This document shows, in pieces, positions 1 through 5,110 of a stretch of 8,009 bases of DNA. This DNA comes from Nanobdellota archaeon. GTDB lineage: Archaea; Nanobdellota; Nanobdellia; Pacearchaeales; GW2011-AR1. Within the stretch, counting starts at the first letter, position 1; each line of letters starts with the position of its first letter. Under the pieces are notes generated by a model that saw only the letters and a list, made by a program, of their open reading frames with translations, made no database searches and had not been told where the DNA came from. Position numbers and translations under genes: made by a program. Location of the stretch: NCBI GenBank assembly GCA_018825865.1, contig JAHKAF010000095.1, positions 1-8,009 on the forward strand, written 5' to 3'.

Positions 1-58
1 CATTATTCTTTTTTAATATTTTCACAATTTTCTTTTTTATTTGTTCAATATTTTTCAT
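1..58 (-). CDS. 5' end of an unidentified protein, runs off the window
   Basis: An ATG at 58 opens a frame that stays open to base 1. It gives only 19 residues, MKNIEQIKKKIVKILKKNN, which look like an amphipathic, Lys-rich helix. The start is supported by a TATA octamer at 80-87 at the same distance seen before five other genes here. No Shine-Dalgarno motif is needed if the mRNA is leaderless. The pattern loosely recalls the N-terminal helix of small nucleotidyltransferase-like proteins, but 19 residues cannot establish that. Function unknown. Confidence 0.55.
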   Translation of the reverse strand, partial: MKNIEQIKKKIVKILKKNN

Positions 59-79
59 AATTAAATTAAGAATTGTTTC

Positions 80-87
80 TTTATAAT
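80..87 (-). promoter_or_regulatory. TATA box for the gene starting at 58
   Basis: The minus strand reads ATTATAAA, preceded by an A-rich BRE-like stretch. The octamer centre lies 25.5 nt upstream of the A of the ATG at 58, which places the transcription start at or next to the start codon (leaderless mRNA). Confidence 0.5.
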
Positions 88-101
88 ATTTTCTTTTTAA
101 T

Positions 102-130
102 CAAAACAAAAAACCCAACCAAAAACAAAA
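102..130 (-). terminator. T-rich tract, probable archaeal oligo-T terminator
   Basis: The minus strand has several T runs of 4 to 6 (TTTT, TTTTT, TTTTTT, TTTT) just after the stop codon of the small ORF at 131-223 and before the promoter at 80-87. Archaeal RNA polymerase commonly terminates at such U tracts without a hairpin. The placement between units supports the call; the sequence alone does not prove it. Confidence 0.4.
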
Positions 131-223
131 TTAAAACTTTTCCCATCTCTCTCTCGGCGCGCCCAAAAACCTCGTCCCAAATCCCCCTCGCTGATTAGAA
201 CTATTTCCACATCTTTTATTCAT
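131..223 (-). CDS. possible 30-residue basic Gly/Arg-rich protein
   Basis: ATG at 223, TAA at 131-133. The peptide has a basic N-terminus, then QRGGFGTRFL, and ends in WEKF. It has no membrane segment and matches no family I recognise. Two things support it as a gene: a TATA octamer (TTTAAATA, 245-252) at the same spacing as other starts here, and a clearly GC-richer stretch (about 150-190) inside very AT-rich flanks, as Gly/Arg codons would give. Against it are the small size and the chance that this is a short non-coding RNA instead. An overlapping 21-codon hydrophobic frame at 81-146 is less well supported. Confidence 0.35.
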   Translation of the reverse strand: MNKRCGNSSNQRGGFGTRFLGAPRERWEKF

Positions 224-262
224 AGAATGAACAACAAATTCAATTATTTAAATTATTCTATG
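221..262. repeat. 8-bp perfect inverted repeat around a promoter
   Basis: CATAGAAT at 221-228 and ATTCTATG at 255-262 on the + strand are exact reverse complements separated by 26 nt. One arm covers the ATG at 223-221. The TATA octamer (245-252) lies between the arms. This could be an operator bound by a dimeric regulator, but an 8-bp palindrome in AT-rich DNA can arise by chance. Confidence 0.3.
245..252 (-). promoter_or_regulatory. TATA-like box for the small ORF starting at 223
   Basis: The minus strand reads TTTAAATA, centred 25.5 nt upstream of the A of the ATG at 223, the same spacing as the other leaderless promoters in the window. Confidence 0.4.
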
Positions 263-274
263 TTAAATCTTCCT

Positions 275-1116
275 TCAAAACAAAACCCCAAAATTCATTC
301 CACAAAACCAGACATATAACAACATAATAAAACTAATCAAAAAAACAGGCACAAACGGAATCCCCTGCCTGATTACAATCCATTTCTTATTTCTTTGAAT
401 TAACTTAATATCTTCCTTACTCAAACCACCCCAACTTTTCTTAATCAATTTTCTTCCAGCCTTAACATCCCTATACAACCAATCTCCTTCTGTCAAATCA
501 CCCACGCCCACTTTCTTAACCATACAAACCTCGTCGACAGACTTAGCATAAAGATAAAAATAAGGCAAAATAAAAGCCAAAATACCAAAATAAAAAGCCA
601 AAAACTCAACAAATCCAAATAGCATTAAAACCAAACCTAAAGTCATTGAAAAATAAATTAATTTCTTATTCTTAATTATCTGTGCATCAAACTCTTTTTT
701 AAAACTCCTAAAATTTATTGCTCCCAAAACCAAACTCCAAATTAACCCATAAAAAGCCCCAACAAAAAAGAAGAAAAGTAAAAACCAGAGAAAAATATTC
801 AGATTATCAAAAAACTTTCAGAAAACGGAAGCACAGCACCCATAGCAATCATCAGCTTTGCATCCCCCCCTGCAAACATCCGTCCATAATACAGCAAATT
901 TCCAAGGACAAAGAATATGCCCAACCCGATTAAACCCTGATAAAAAAATGAAAATCCTCCTCGATAAAACAAACTATAAAAAAACCTAAACCCAAGCGCA
1001 AAAATAATCAAAGAAAAATTAAGCCAATTCGCAACTTCCTTATTCTTTAAATCTTGCACACTCGCAAAGATAATCCACACAAACCCAAGCACAATTAAAA
1101 ATATCACTCCGTACAT
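275..1116 (-). CDS. A24 prepilin/preflagellin peptidase, split by a -1 frame break
   Basis: A membrane aspartyl peptidase that would cleave class III leader peptides of pilin-like proteins at the cytoplasmic face. Frame 1 (1116-799, 105 residues) carries both expected catalytic aspartates: Asp22 in QDLKNKEVANWLN and Asp85 in AGGDAKLM. It stops at TGA 801-799. Reading continues in the -1 frame from the T6 run at 809-814 with FFDNLNIFLWFLLF and runs to the TGA at 275-277. It includes further membrane segments and the C-terminal motifs LTEGDWL, GLSKEDI and GIPFVPVFLI, which I associate with archaeal A24 proteins. Joined, it gives about 280 residues, a normal family length. One extra T would restore the frame, so a sequencing or assembly indel, a real mutation, or programmed frameshifting are all possible. 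Its own promoter lies at 1138-1145. It probably serves the pilin-like products encoded just upstream (2019-5269). Confidence 0.88.
808..814 (-). other. frame break at a T6 run; slippery-type heptamer T_TTT_TTG
   Basis: In the upstream frame the codons read AGT TTT TTG ATA ATC TGA. The heptamer T TTT TTG has the X_XXY_YYZ form of -1 ribosomal slippage sites, and slipping here enters exactly the frame that encodes the rest of the peptidase. I see no clear downstream stem-loop in the AT-rich sequence, so a lost T (7 to 6) is the simpler explanation. Confidence 0.6.
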
Positions 1117-1137
1117 GATTTGATAAATTAAAAATTC

Positions 1138-1145
1138 TTTATAAA
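1138..1145 (-). promoter_or_regulatory. TATA box of the prepilin peptidase gene
   Basis: The minus strand reads TTTATAAA in the context GTAAATTTATAAAG. Its centre is 25.5 nt upstream of the ATG at 1116, implying a leaderless transcript. Confidence 0.6.
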
Positions 1146-1190
1146 TTTACTCTCATCTTATCCACAAAAGAAACTATTAATAAAAATTCT

Positions 1191-1206
1191 AAAAACTGCG
1201 GCCAGT
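1191..1206 (-). terminator. short hairpin with T run
   Basis: The minus strand reads ACTG-GCCG-CAGT followed by further T residues. The 4-bp stem with a 4-nt loop and U tract lies in the gap between the 39-residue gene (ends 1269) and the peptidase promoter (1145), where a terminator is expected. The stem is short. Confidence 0.35.
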
Positions 1207-1268
1207 AATTAACTATGTTTTCTATTATAACCCATTAATCTGCAAACTTGTGAGCAGTATATAATCAA
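1207..1268 (-). other. non-coding gap; possible short RNA start at 1235
   Basis: I find no convincing protein or tRNA in the gap 1146-1268. The minus strand has TTATATAC at 1257-1264, 29 nt above an ATG at 1235. That ATG opens only an 8-codon frame (MGYNRKHS, stop). If the octamer is a promoter, the product would more likely be an RNA of roughly 45 nt ending at the hairpin and T run at 1191-1206, or a leader for nothing. Weak evidence. Confidence 0.2.
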
Positions 1269-1388
1269 TCACTTTTTCACAGAAATCTCCATACTTCTCT
1301 GCCTTCCGCCTTTCTTATAAGGATGTTTCTTTTTATCCCTTTTTTTATCCTTCCGTTTATTCCGTCTTTCAGAATCTCCATTAGCCAT
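1269..1388 (-). CDS. 39-residue highly basic protein
   Basis: ATG at 1388, TGA at 1269-1271. About half the residues are Lys or Arg: an acidic-to-basic start (MANGDSERR), a run of Lys/Arg/Asp in residues 10-21, then HPYKKGGRQRSMEISVKK. There is no membrane segment and no cysteine, so no zinc ribbon. The charge suggests RNA or ribosome association, or simply a disordered basic protein; the sequence does not decide. A TATA-like octamer TATTTAAA (1410-1417) at the standard spacing supports the start and separate transcription, although the gene follows the pilin-like gene by only 34 nt. I do not recognise the family. Confidence 0.65.
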   Translation of the reverse strand: MANGDSERRNKRKDKKRDKKKHPYKKGGRQRSMEISVKK

Positions 1389-1409
1389 AATTAAATTAAG
1401 AAATAAGGA

Positions 1410-1417
1410 TTTAAATA
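1410..1417 (-). promoter_or_regulatory. TATA-like box of the 39-residue basic gene
   Basis: The minus strand reads TATTTAAA, centred 25.5 nt upstream of the ATG at 1388 and lying just after the stop codon (1423) of the preceding gene. Confidence 0.45.
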
Positions 1418-1422
1418 ATTAA

Positions 1423-2019
1423 TTAACTTTTATCAATAACACAGGCAGTTGTTTGTTTGTTAAGATTAGTTGCATCAGTGACGTCGTATCTGTTATCAAA
1501 ATCCGCTGTAGGAGTTTTATAAGTTCCTGTACAAGTCCCAGGATTTGTGCCTGCCCCTGGAGTCCACTTACACCAATCTCCATTAAGGATATCCAAAGTT
1601 TTACATTCCGACTCTTTCCCATTAAATTCAGTGCATGATTTTATTGTAAGCGAGCCCATTTTCATTCCCGAATTCCCTTCAATACTCAACCCCTCACATT
1701 CACAAACTCCGCACTTTTCAACCCCATATTTTTTAAATTCAGGAACAATAGATAAAACCGCACAACTTGTCTTAATCTTGTTTCCTTCTCCGTCTTTAAG
1801 CTCCCGCTCCATAGAACAATAATCATAAATACTCTCTGTTGTGCAAGCATTAGTACATGCTTTCGCAATTATATCGACGTTGTTTGTCTTGAGAAAAGGA
1901 AAGATTGTTCCCCAGCCCATTGAGAATCCAGCGATAAGAAGAACCAAAACTGCAACCCCAAGCACAATCATTATAATAGCATTAACACTCAACCCTTGCC
2001 CCTTTTTATTACTTAACAT
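1423..2019 (-). CDS. cysteine-rich class III signal (pilin-like) surface protein
   Basis: 198 residues from ATG 2019 (MLSNKKGQG). An ATG at 2028 would add three residues, but a TATA box at 2041-2048 fits a leaderless start at 2019 exactly. The N-terminus has a basic leader ending KKG, then QGLSVNAIIMIVLGVAVLVL, the layout of an archaeal pilin with cleavage after Gly7 and one membrane helix. The outer part has 12 cysteines, including CGVCEC and a spaced set ending CKW...GTC. An even number of Cys outside the membrane suggests disulfides. It directly follows the nine-gene pilin-like run but has its own promoter, so it may be made at a different level, possibly as a major subunit (inference). 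Exact role unknown. Confidence 0.8.
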   Translation of the reverse strand: MLSNKKGQGLSVNAIIMIVLGVAVLVLLIAGFSMGWGTIFPFLKTNNVDIIAKACTNACTTESIYDYCSMERELKDGEGNKIKTSCAVLSIVPEFKKYGVEKCGVCECEGLSIEGNSGMKMGSLTIKSCTEFNGKESECKTLDILNGDWCKWTPGAGTNPGTCTGTYKTPTADFDNRYDVTDATNLNKQTTACVIDKS

Positions 2020-2040
2020 GATAAACATAAGATTATTTTG

Positions 2041-2048
2041 TTTATAAA
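2041..2048 (-). promoter_or_regulatory. TATA box of the cysteine-rich pilin-like gene
   Basis: The minus strand reads TTTATAAA (context AAAACTTTTATAAAC), preceded by a purine-rich BRE-like stretch. Its centre is 25.5 nt above the ATG at 2019. The same box and spacing occur before the peptidase gene, which is why 2019 is preferred over 2028. Confidence 0.6.
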
Positions 2049-2053
2049 AGTTT

Positions 2054-2347
2054 TTATTTCAATGGAACCACATACTTAATCAAAACATTCTCTCCTTTTT
2101 TCTCAATAATCAAATTCGTGCCATTAATTTCAGCTCCAATTTTCTCTACTGATTTGTCCATATCATAAAATTGCTTATAAAAATAAAACTTCTCTAAATC
2201 AGCATGAGTATCCTCAAATAATTCAACCCCAAGATTGCTTTTGTCAGAAACTTTAGAAAAAGTTATAAAGCTGAAAATCGCAAGACTACAAATTGCAACA
2301 ACTCCAATTACCAAGACCACTACCGGAATATCCCCTCGACGATTCAT
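2054..2347 (-). CDS. 97-residue pilin-like membrane protein (NRRGDIPV type)
   Basis: Starts MNRRG followed by DIPVVVLVIGVVAICSLAIF: a basic leader with a possible cleavage after Gly5, then one membrane helix (about residues 8-29) and a polar domain of about 65 residues rich in Phe/Tyr and charged residues, with no cysteine after the helix. An in-frame ATG at 2362 would add five residues (MFGKK). I prefer 2347 because it overlaps the preceding stop as ATGA, the junction used by most genes of this run. It is the last gene of the coupled series. I recall similar short DIPV-type membrane proteins in DPANN genomes, but without an assigned function. Confidence 0.75.
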   Translation of the reverse strand: MNRRGDIPVVVLVIGVVAICSLAIFSFITFSKVSDKSNLGVELFEDTHADLEKFYFYKQFYDMDKSVEKIGAEINGTNLIIEKKGENVLIKYVVPLK

Positions 2348-2832
2348 TTTCTTCCCAAACATAATAAAATATTCTGCTGATTATTTAATTTAATTCTTGA
2401 TTCAACATCACATTCAGCAATAAATGCCTCCTCTAAAACATAAACATCCTTATTATTAGCGAGATACAAATCAGCTTCTCCGTGATAATCACCTTCATAA
2501 AGCTCCTCAATAACTTTCTTAGAATCTCCAAGCTTCTCCCCCCCTCTTAATTTTGTATAAAGAGCTCCATCCTCCCCCGAAGACAAATAATTAATCAAAG
2601 ATTTTGTCGCAAGCAAATCAGCTTTTCTATTTGACTTAAACTCCTTTGAACTTTTAATTGGGCTTAATGTCGCAGCAAAAACCGAAACCCCTAGAATGAC
2701 AATTATAACTATAGTCGCAACTACCCAAGTCATGGTTTCTCCAATTTGACCTTTTTTTGATTTTTGGCAGAATGGTGCTACTAAAAATCTTGAATTTTTT
2801 GCTTCCAAAATTTGACCTCGCTGACTTTTCAT
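2344..2832 (-). CDS. 162-residue pilin-like membrane protein with N-terminal extension
   Basis: ATG 2832 overlaps the preceding stop by 4 nt (ATGA), and a GGTGA motif lies 10 nt upstream. The likely class III site is KKG at residues 26-28, followed by QIGETMTWVVATIVIIVILG and one membrane helix (about 33-53); a Glu sits at +4 after the predicted cut. The outer domain of about 105 residues is charged. The oddity is the leader. Residues 1-10 (MKSQRGQILE) imitate the real site (KKGQIGE) but are not followed by a hydrophobic stretch, giving an unusually long leader. An approximate DNA direct repeat underlies this (2741-2752 and 2805-2818). Function not known; context suggests a minor pilin. Confidence 0.78.
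   Translation of the reverse strand: MKSQRGQILEAKNSRFLVAPFCQKSKKGQIGETMTWVVATIVIIVILGVSVFAATLSPIKSSKEFKSNRKADLLATKSLINYLSSGEDGALYTKLRGGEKLGDSKKVIEELYEGDYHGEADLYLANNKDVYVLEEAFIAECDVESRIKLNNQQNILLCLGRK
2741..2818 (-). repeat. short direct repeat in the leader of the 162-residue gene
   Basis: On the minus strand AGGTCAAATTTTGG (2818-2805) and AGGTCAAATTGG (2752-2741) recur 66 nt apart, in frame, and both encode a [R/K]-G-Q-I motif. This fits an in-frame 22-codon insertion or duplication that displaced the original cleavage motif. Confidence 0.4.
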
Positions 2833-3242
2833 TTTACATTATTCACCACAACTTTAATTTCCACAATCTCGCCTCCTAAAACATATAACTTCCTTTCAAC
2901 ACACTTAGGAAGTTTATTTCCCTTCTTATCACAAAATTCATTAAGATTCATATTCCCTTTTGCAATCTCTAAATCCCCCACCTCCACATAATACTTATTC
3001 TCTTTCCCAAGATTAATATGGCACTCTTCCAAAAAATTATCATTATTAACACCTGTTCTTAATTTATTATCTTTAGTAATACAATCTGCAATTTGATTTA
3101 TCATCGCGCTTGCCTCTGCCTCGCGAACATCATAAGGAGTTCCATAAAAAACCACAACCATATAAACAACTGCCGCAGCCACGATAAACAATATCGCAAA
3201 CCAATACACAGAAATTATTTTATCTGTTCCCCGACGATTCAT
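2829..3242 (-). CDS. 137-residue pilin-like membrane protein (NRRGTDKIISVYWF type)
   Basis: MNRRG, then TDKIISVYWFAILFIVAAAV: a five-residue basic leader and a membrane helix at about residues 9-32. The helix is followed by FYGTPYDVREAEASAMINQI, which I recall as a recurring pattern in small DPANN membrane proteins. The outer domain has four cysteines (DCI, ECH, FCD, KCV), compatible with two disulfides. The ATG overlaps the upstream stop as ATGA. A GGTGGTG motif lies 8 nt upstream of the ATG (3251-3257), so internal translation by Shine-Dalgarno pairing is likely. Predicted type IV pilin-like subunit; partner and function unknown. Confidence 0.8.
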   Translation of the reverse strand: MNRRGTDKIISVYWFAILFIVAAAVVYMVVVFYGTPYDVREAEASAMINQIADCITKDNKLRTGVNNDNFLEECHINLGKENKYYVEVGDLEIAKGNMNLNEFCDKKGNKLPKCVERKLYVLGGEIVEIKVVVNNVK

Positions 3243-3628
3243 TTATATTTCACCACCTTAAATTTAAACTCATCCTGCGTCGGATAAAAATAAAGCACAT
3301 CCAAATCAACATCATTAAAAAACGAATATGAATAGCCCCCTTTCTCATGCAGTTTAACAGTCACCACATTGTCCTGAATAGAAACAATCTTCTCTTCCCA
3401 TTTTTTCTTTTTGGCAATCTCCATAGCCTCAGACATATTCAGTGCAACTTCCATCCCTGGCTTTGCAGAATCAATCATCAATGCTATCTGTTTTGCATAT
3501 TTCTCCTCGAGAAAAGAAACATCACTCGCCTTAGAAAAAAGAAACAAAATCAAGATTGTAAGAAAAACCAGATTAAGAACAATAAAAATTATGTTTTCTG
3601 TTAAAATGTTTGCTTTTTTATTTTTCAT
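3239..3628 (-). CDS. 129-residue pilin-like membrane protein (KKA|NILTE)
   Basis: Starts MKNKKA, then NILTENIIFIVLNLVFLTIL. If cut after Ala6, Glu is at position +5 of the mature protein, the classic position in type IV pilins. One membrane helix spans about 12-33. It is followed by a domain of about 95 residues that has no cysteine and ends in DVLYFYPTQDEFKFKVVKYK. ATG 3628 starts one base after the preceding TAA. A TTG at 3649 in the same frame would add seven residues inside the preceding gene and is unlikely. It lies in the coupled nine-gene run. Family unknown; pilin-like by its N-terminus. Confidence 0.77.
   Translation of the reverse strand: MKNKKANILTENIIFIVLNLVFLTILILFLFSKASDVSFLEEKYAKQIALMIDSAKPGMEVALNMSEAMEIAKKKKWEEKIVSIQDNVVTVKLHEKGGYSYSFFNDVDLDVLYFYPTQDEFKFKVVKYK
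3251..3257 (-). promoter_or_regulatory. Shine-Dalgarno-like GGTGGTG for the gene at 3242
   Basis: GGTGGTG lies 8 nt before the ATG at 3242 and resembles the archaeal anti-16S motif GGAGGTG. Together with similar motifs at 2843-2847, 4421-4427 and 4955-4959 it shows that internal genes of the run use leadered initiation. Confidence 0.55.
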
Positions 3629-3629
3629 T

Positions 3630-4412
3630 TTAAGCACTTGTGATATCAAAGACCCTGCAATCTGTTTGATTAGTTATTTCATCTGACTTGACAAAATAAG
3701 GATTAATATAATATCCCAGTTTCATCCCTGTCACAATCACATACTTGTCTTTTGTTGAAATCTCCCCTTTAACAACGTCCAACTTAGTATTAGTTATTTT
3801 TGCTTTAACATAATCTATATTCGGTGCATCATAAAGATAAGTCAAATAAGTCTGAGTTTTATCTTTTTTAGTTTTAAGAAGATAGTCATAAAATTCACTA
3901 TAAGTTATCTTCTCTACTTTTATATCGTCGCTGAATTTCACCATCGAACAAATCGCGCAATGATAATCATCATCCCAAAGAAGCATTTGTTGGTATTTAT
4001 CTAATGTCCCACCATAATCAACTTTTCCTTCTCCAAACATCCACCAGCAGCCAGACATTTCATCTGCAATTGCTTTCATAATCTGCGTCTTATTATCCTT
4101 ATCAACTTCTATCGTCGCTGTAGGATTAAACCCCATACATTTGCCCCCTCCTGAAATACAAACATAATCTGTCCTGCAATCCAATTCTCCTGCAAGATTT
4201 TTCGACTTCGCCTTTAGCATAACTGAATTGTGGCAAATCTCTTTGTTAGTTGTCTCTCCTAAATTCAATCTGAAAATCAAAATCAAAATAATAGCAAAAC
4301 TCACAATTAAAACAATCAGTCCAACTATCTGTTGTGTTGTCAATTCTGCTTTATGATTTTTTTCTAAAAAATCATAGTGAAAAATCTTTGATTTTACTCT
4401 CTTAAATTTCAT
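3630..4412 (-). CDS. 260-residue Cys-rich membrane protein with CWWMFGEG motif
   Basis: The largest member of the nine-gene run. The N-terminus is a basic leader of about 22 residues ending NHKA, then ELTTQQIVGLIVLIVSFAII (membrane helix about 28-49), again pilin-like. The outer domain of about 210 residues has eight cysteines (60, 79, 85, 92, 122, 152, 155, 252), a strong CWWMFGEG motif at 122-129, CAIC at 152-155, and YSEFYDYL near 171-178. I recall similar proteins with this tryptophan motif in Woesearchaeota-like genomes, always without a function. Start ATG 4412 shares one base with the preceding TGA; a GTG at 4415 would add only one residue. A GGGGGTG motif 8 nt upstream supports 4412. 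Probably exported, membrane-anchored and disulfide-bonded. Confidence 0.82.
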   Translation of the reverse strand: MKFKRVKSKIFHYDFLEKNHKAELTTQQIVGLIVLIVSFAIILILIFRLNLGETTNKEICHNSVMLKAKSKNLAGELDCRTDYVCISGGGKCMGFNPTATIEVDKDNKTQIMKAIADEMSGCWWMFGEGKVDYGGTLDKYQQMLLWDDDYHCAICSMVKFSDDIKVEKITYSEFYDYLLKTKKDKTQTYLTYLYDAPNIDYVKAKITNTKLDVVKGEISTKDKYVIVTGMKLGYYINPYFVKSDEITNQTDCRVFDITSA

Positions 4413-4516
4413 CACCCTAACACCCCCACACTTTTAAGCATAAAATAAATCCCTGCCAAAGCAACCCCAAAAAACACAATCCAAATTAAATATTTTATTA
4501 AGTCATCCAAATTCAT
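4412..4516 (-). CDS. 34-residue single-helix membrane protein
   Basis: ATG 4516 overlaps the preceding stop (ATGA), and the TGA at 4412-4414 overlaps the next ATG by one base. The peptide begins MNLDDLIKYLIWIVFFGVAL, with an acidic start, one membrane helix (about 8-27) and a short tail LKSVGVLG. It has no leader and no cleavage motif. The tight coupling on both sides argues strongly that it is a real gene despite its size. It may be a small accessory or stabilising subunit of the complex encoded by its neighbours (inference). Confidence 0.72.
   Translation of the reverse strand: MNLDDLIKYLIWIVFFGVALAGIYFMLKSVGVLG
4421..4427 (-). promoter_or_regulatory. Shine-Dalgarno-like GGGGGTG for the gene at 4412
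   Basis: GGGGGTG lies 8 nt upstream of the ATG at 4412 and differs from GGAGGTG at one base. It favours 4412 over the GTG at 4415. Confidence 0.5.
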
Positions 4517-4950
4517 TGTGTAATTTTCCCGTCCTGAATTTTTAATTTAACTGAAGGTTTTTTTATTTGGACATCCTCAACAAGCTCAAATTTGCTCTGT
4601 AAACAAACACCATATGAAGAACATTCCTCAATTGGGCCCTTACGCGATTTTTCCGGGCAAGCACAAAGACATTTTACCCACCCAAGATTAGAACAGGAAT
4701 TTGGCAAATCATATGCAACCCAAGAATAAAGCCACCATCCCAACGGATTATAAATTTCAACTTCTGTTGCTCCTGCTTCAGCCTCGCTAATTAAATGCTC
4801 CAACGAAGCTTTTGCCAACTCTAATTTTTTATTCGTGCTATAAGACGCGTAAAGTGAAACCAAAAAATAAATCAAAAAACTAATCGTGATTAAAGCGATA
4901 ACTATCTTCAAAATTTCTTCAGCCAGCAAAAACCCTCGACGATTTTTCAT
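4513..4950 (-). CDS. 145-residue pilin-like protein with six-cysteine outer domain
   Basis: Starts MKNRRG, then FLLAEEILKIVIALITISFL. Cleavage after Gly6 puts Glu at +5, the hallmark of type IV pilins. Membrane helix about 12-33, then a long amphipathic stretch, KLELAKASLEHLISEAEAGA, typical of the extended pilin helix. The outer domain has PLGWWLYSW and six cysteines (NSCS, KCLCAC, ECSSYGVC), probably disulfides. The ATG overlaps the previous stop as ATGA, with GAGGT four nt before it. Among the proteins here this is the closest to a textbook pilin. Exact role unknown. Confidence 0.83.
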   Translation of the reverse strand: MKNRRGFLLAEEILKIVIALITISFLIYFLVSLYASYSTNKKLELAKASLEHLISEAEAGATEVEIYNPLGWWLYSWVAYDLPNSCSNLGWVKCLCACPEKSRKGPIEECSSYGVCLQSKFELVEDVQIKKPSVKLKIQDGKITQ

Positions 4951-5108
4951 ATTAACCTCAAAACCAATTTACCTGTGTCTCCTCCAGGAAGATTCCTGAA
5001 AAAATCAATAACATAATCTTTAAAGAAAAACCCCAGCCCACCGACTACAACCACTAGCACCAGCACCCCAATAATTATCTTAATTAATTGTTCTATTGTT
5101 AGTTCCAT
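4947..5108 (-). CDS. 53-residue single-helix protein resembling a leaderless pilin
   Basis: ATG 5108 lies two nt after the preceding TAA; the TGA overlaps the next ATG by 4 nt. The peptide begins MELTIEQLIKIIIGVLVLVV with a membrane helix to about residue 28, then FFFKDYVIDFFRNLPGGDTG, an amphipathic tail. It has no basic leader. Its start (ELT-x-x-Q) aligns with the predicted mature start of the 260-residue protein (ELTTQQIVGL), as if the leader were missing. I recall similar mini-proteins in DPANN genomes. Predicted membrane protein, function unknown, possibly an assembly factor of the neighbouring pilin-like proteins. Confidence 0.75.
   Translation of the reverse strand: MELTIEQLIKIIIGVLVLVVVVGGLGFFFKDYVIDFFRNLPGGDTGKLVLRLI
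4955..4959 (-). promoter_or_regulatory. Shine-Dalgarno GAGGT for the gene at 4950
   Basis: GAGGT sits four nt upstream of the ATG at 4950, inside the end of the preceding gene, consistent with SD-led initiation of an internal cistron. Confidence 0.5.
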
Positions 5109-5110
5109 AT

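Noticed and set aside
81..146. 21-codon hydrophobic frame (MGKVLILFLVGFFVLIKKKIL) on the minus strand
   Set aside because: It overlaps the better supported 131-223 frame and the T-rich tract. Its hydrophobic residues follow directly from T-rich DNA, and there is no TATA box at the usual distance.
152..165. GGCGCGCC palindrome as a cloning or regulatory site
   Set aside because: A single 8-bp GC palindrome inside a GC-rich stretch with no second site or vector sequence; most simply chance.
718..933. Open frames on the + strand here and at 1453-1638, 1547-1822, 1841-2047, 3093-3287, 3347-3604, 3411-3686 and 6643-6912
   Set aside because: They are antisense to well supported minus-strand genes, have low-complexity or implausible composition, and show no family motifs.
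1419..1622. Additional minus-strand frames at 1419-1622 and 1686-1868
   Set aside because: Both lie inside the cysteine-rich pilin-like gene in another frame; that gene has a signal, a membrane helix and a promoter.
2381..2391. TATA-like stretch upstream of 2362 as an internal promoter
   Set aside because: The sequence at the expected distance is AAATTAAA, a poor match, and it lies in the coding end of the upstream gene; ATGA coupling at 2347 explains the start better.
3629..3649. TTG start at 3649 for the 129-residue gene
   Set aside because: The ATG at 3628 starts one base after the preceding stop and gives the usual short leader MKNKKA; the extra residues come from the neighbour's coding end.
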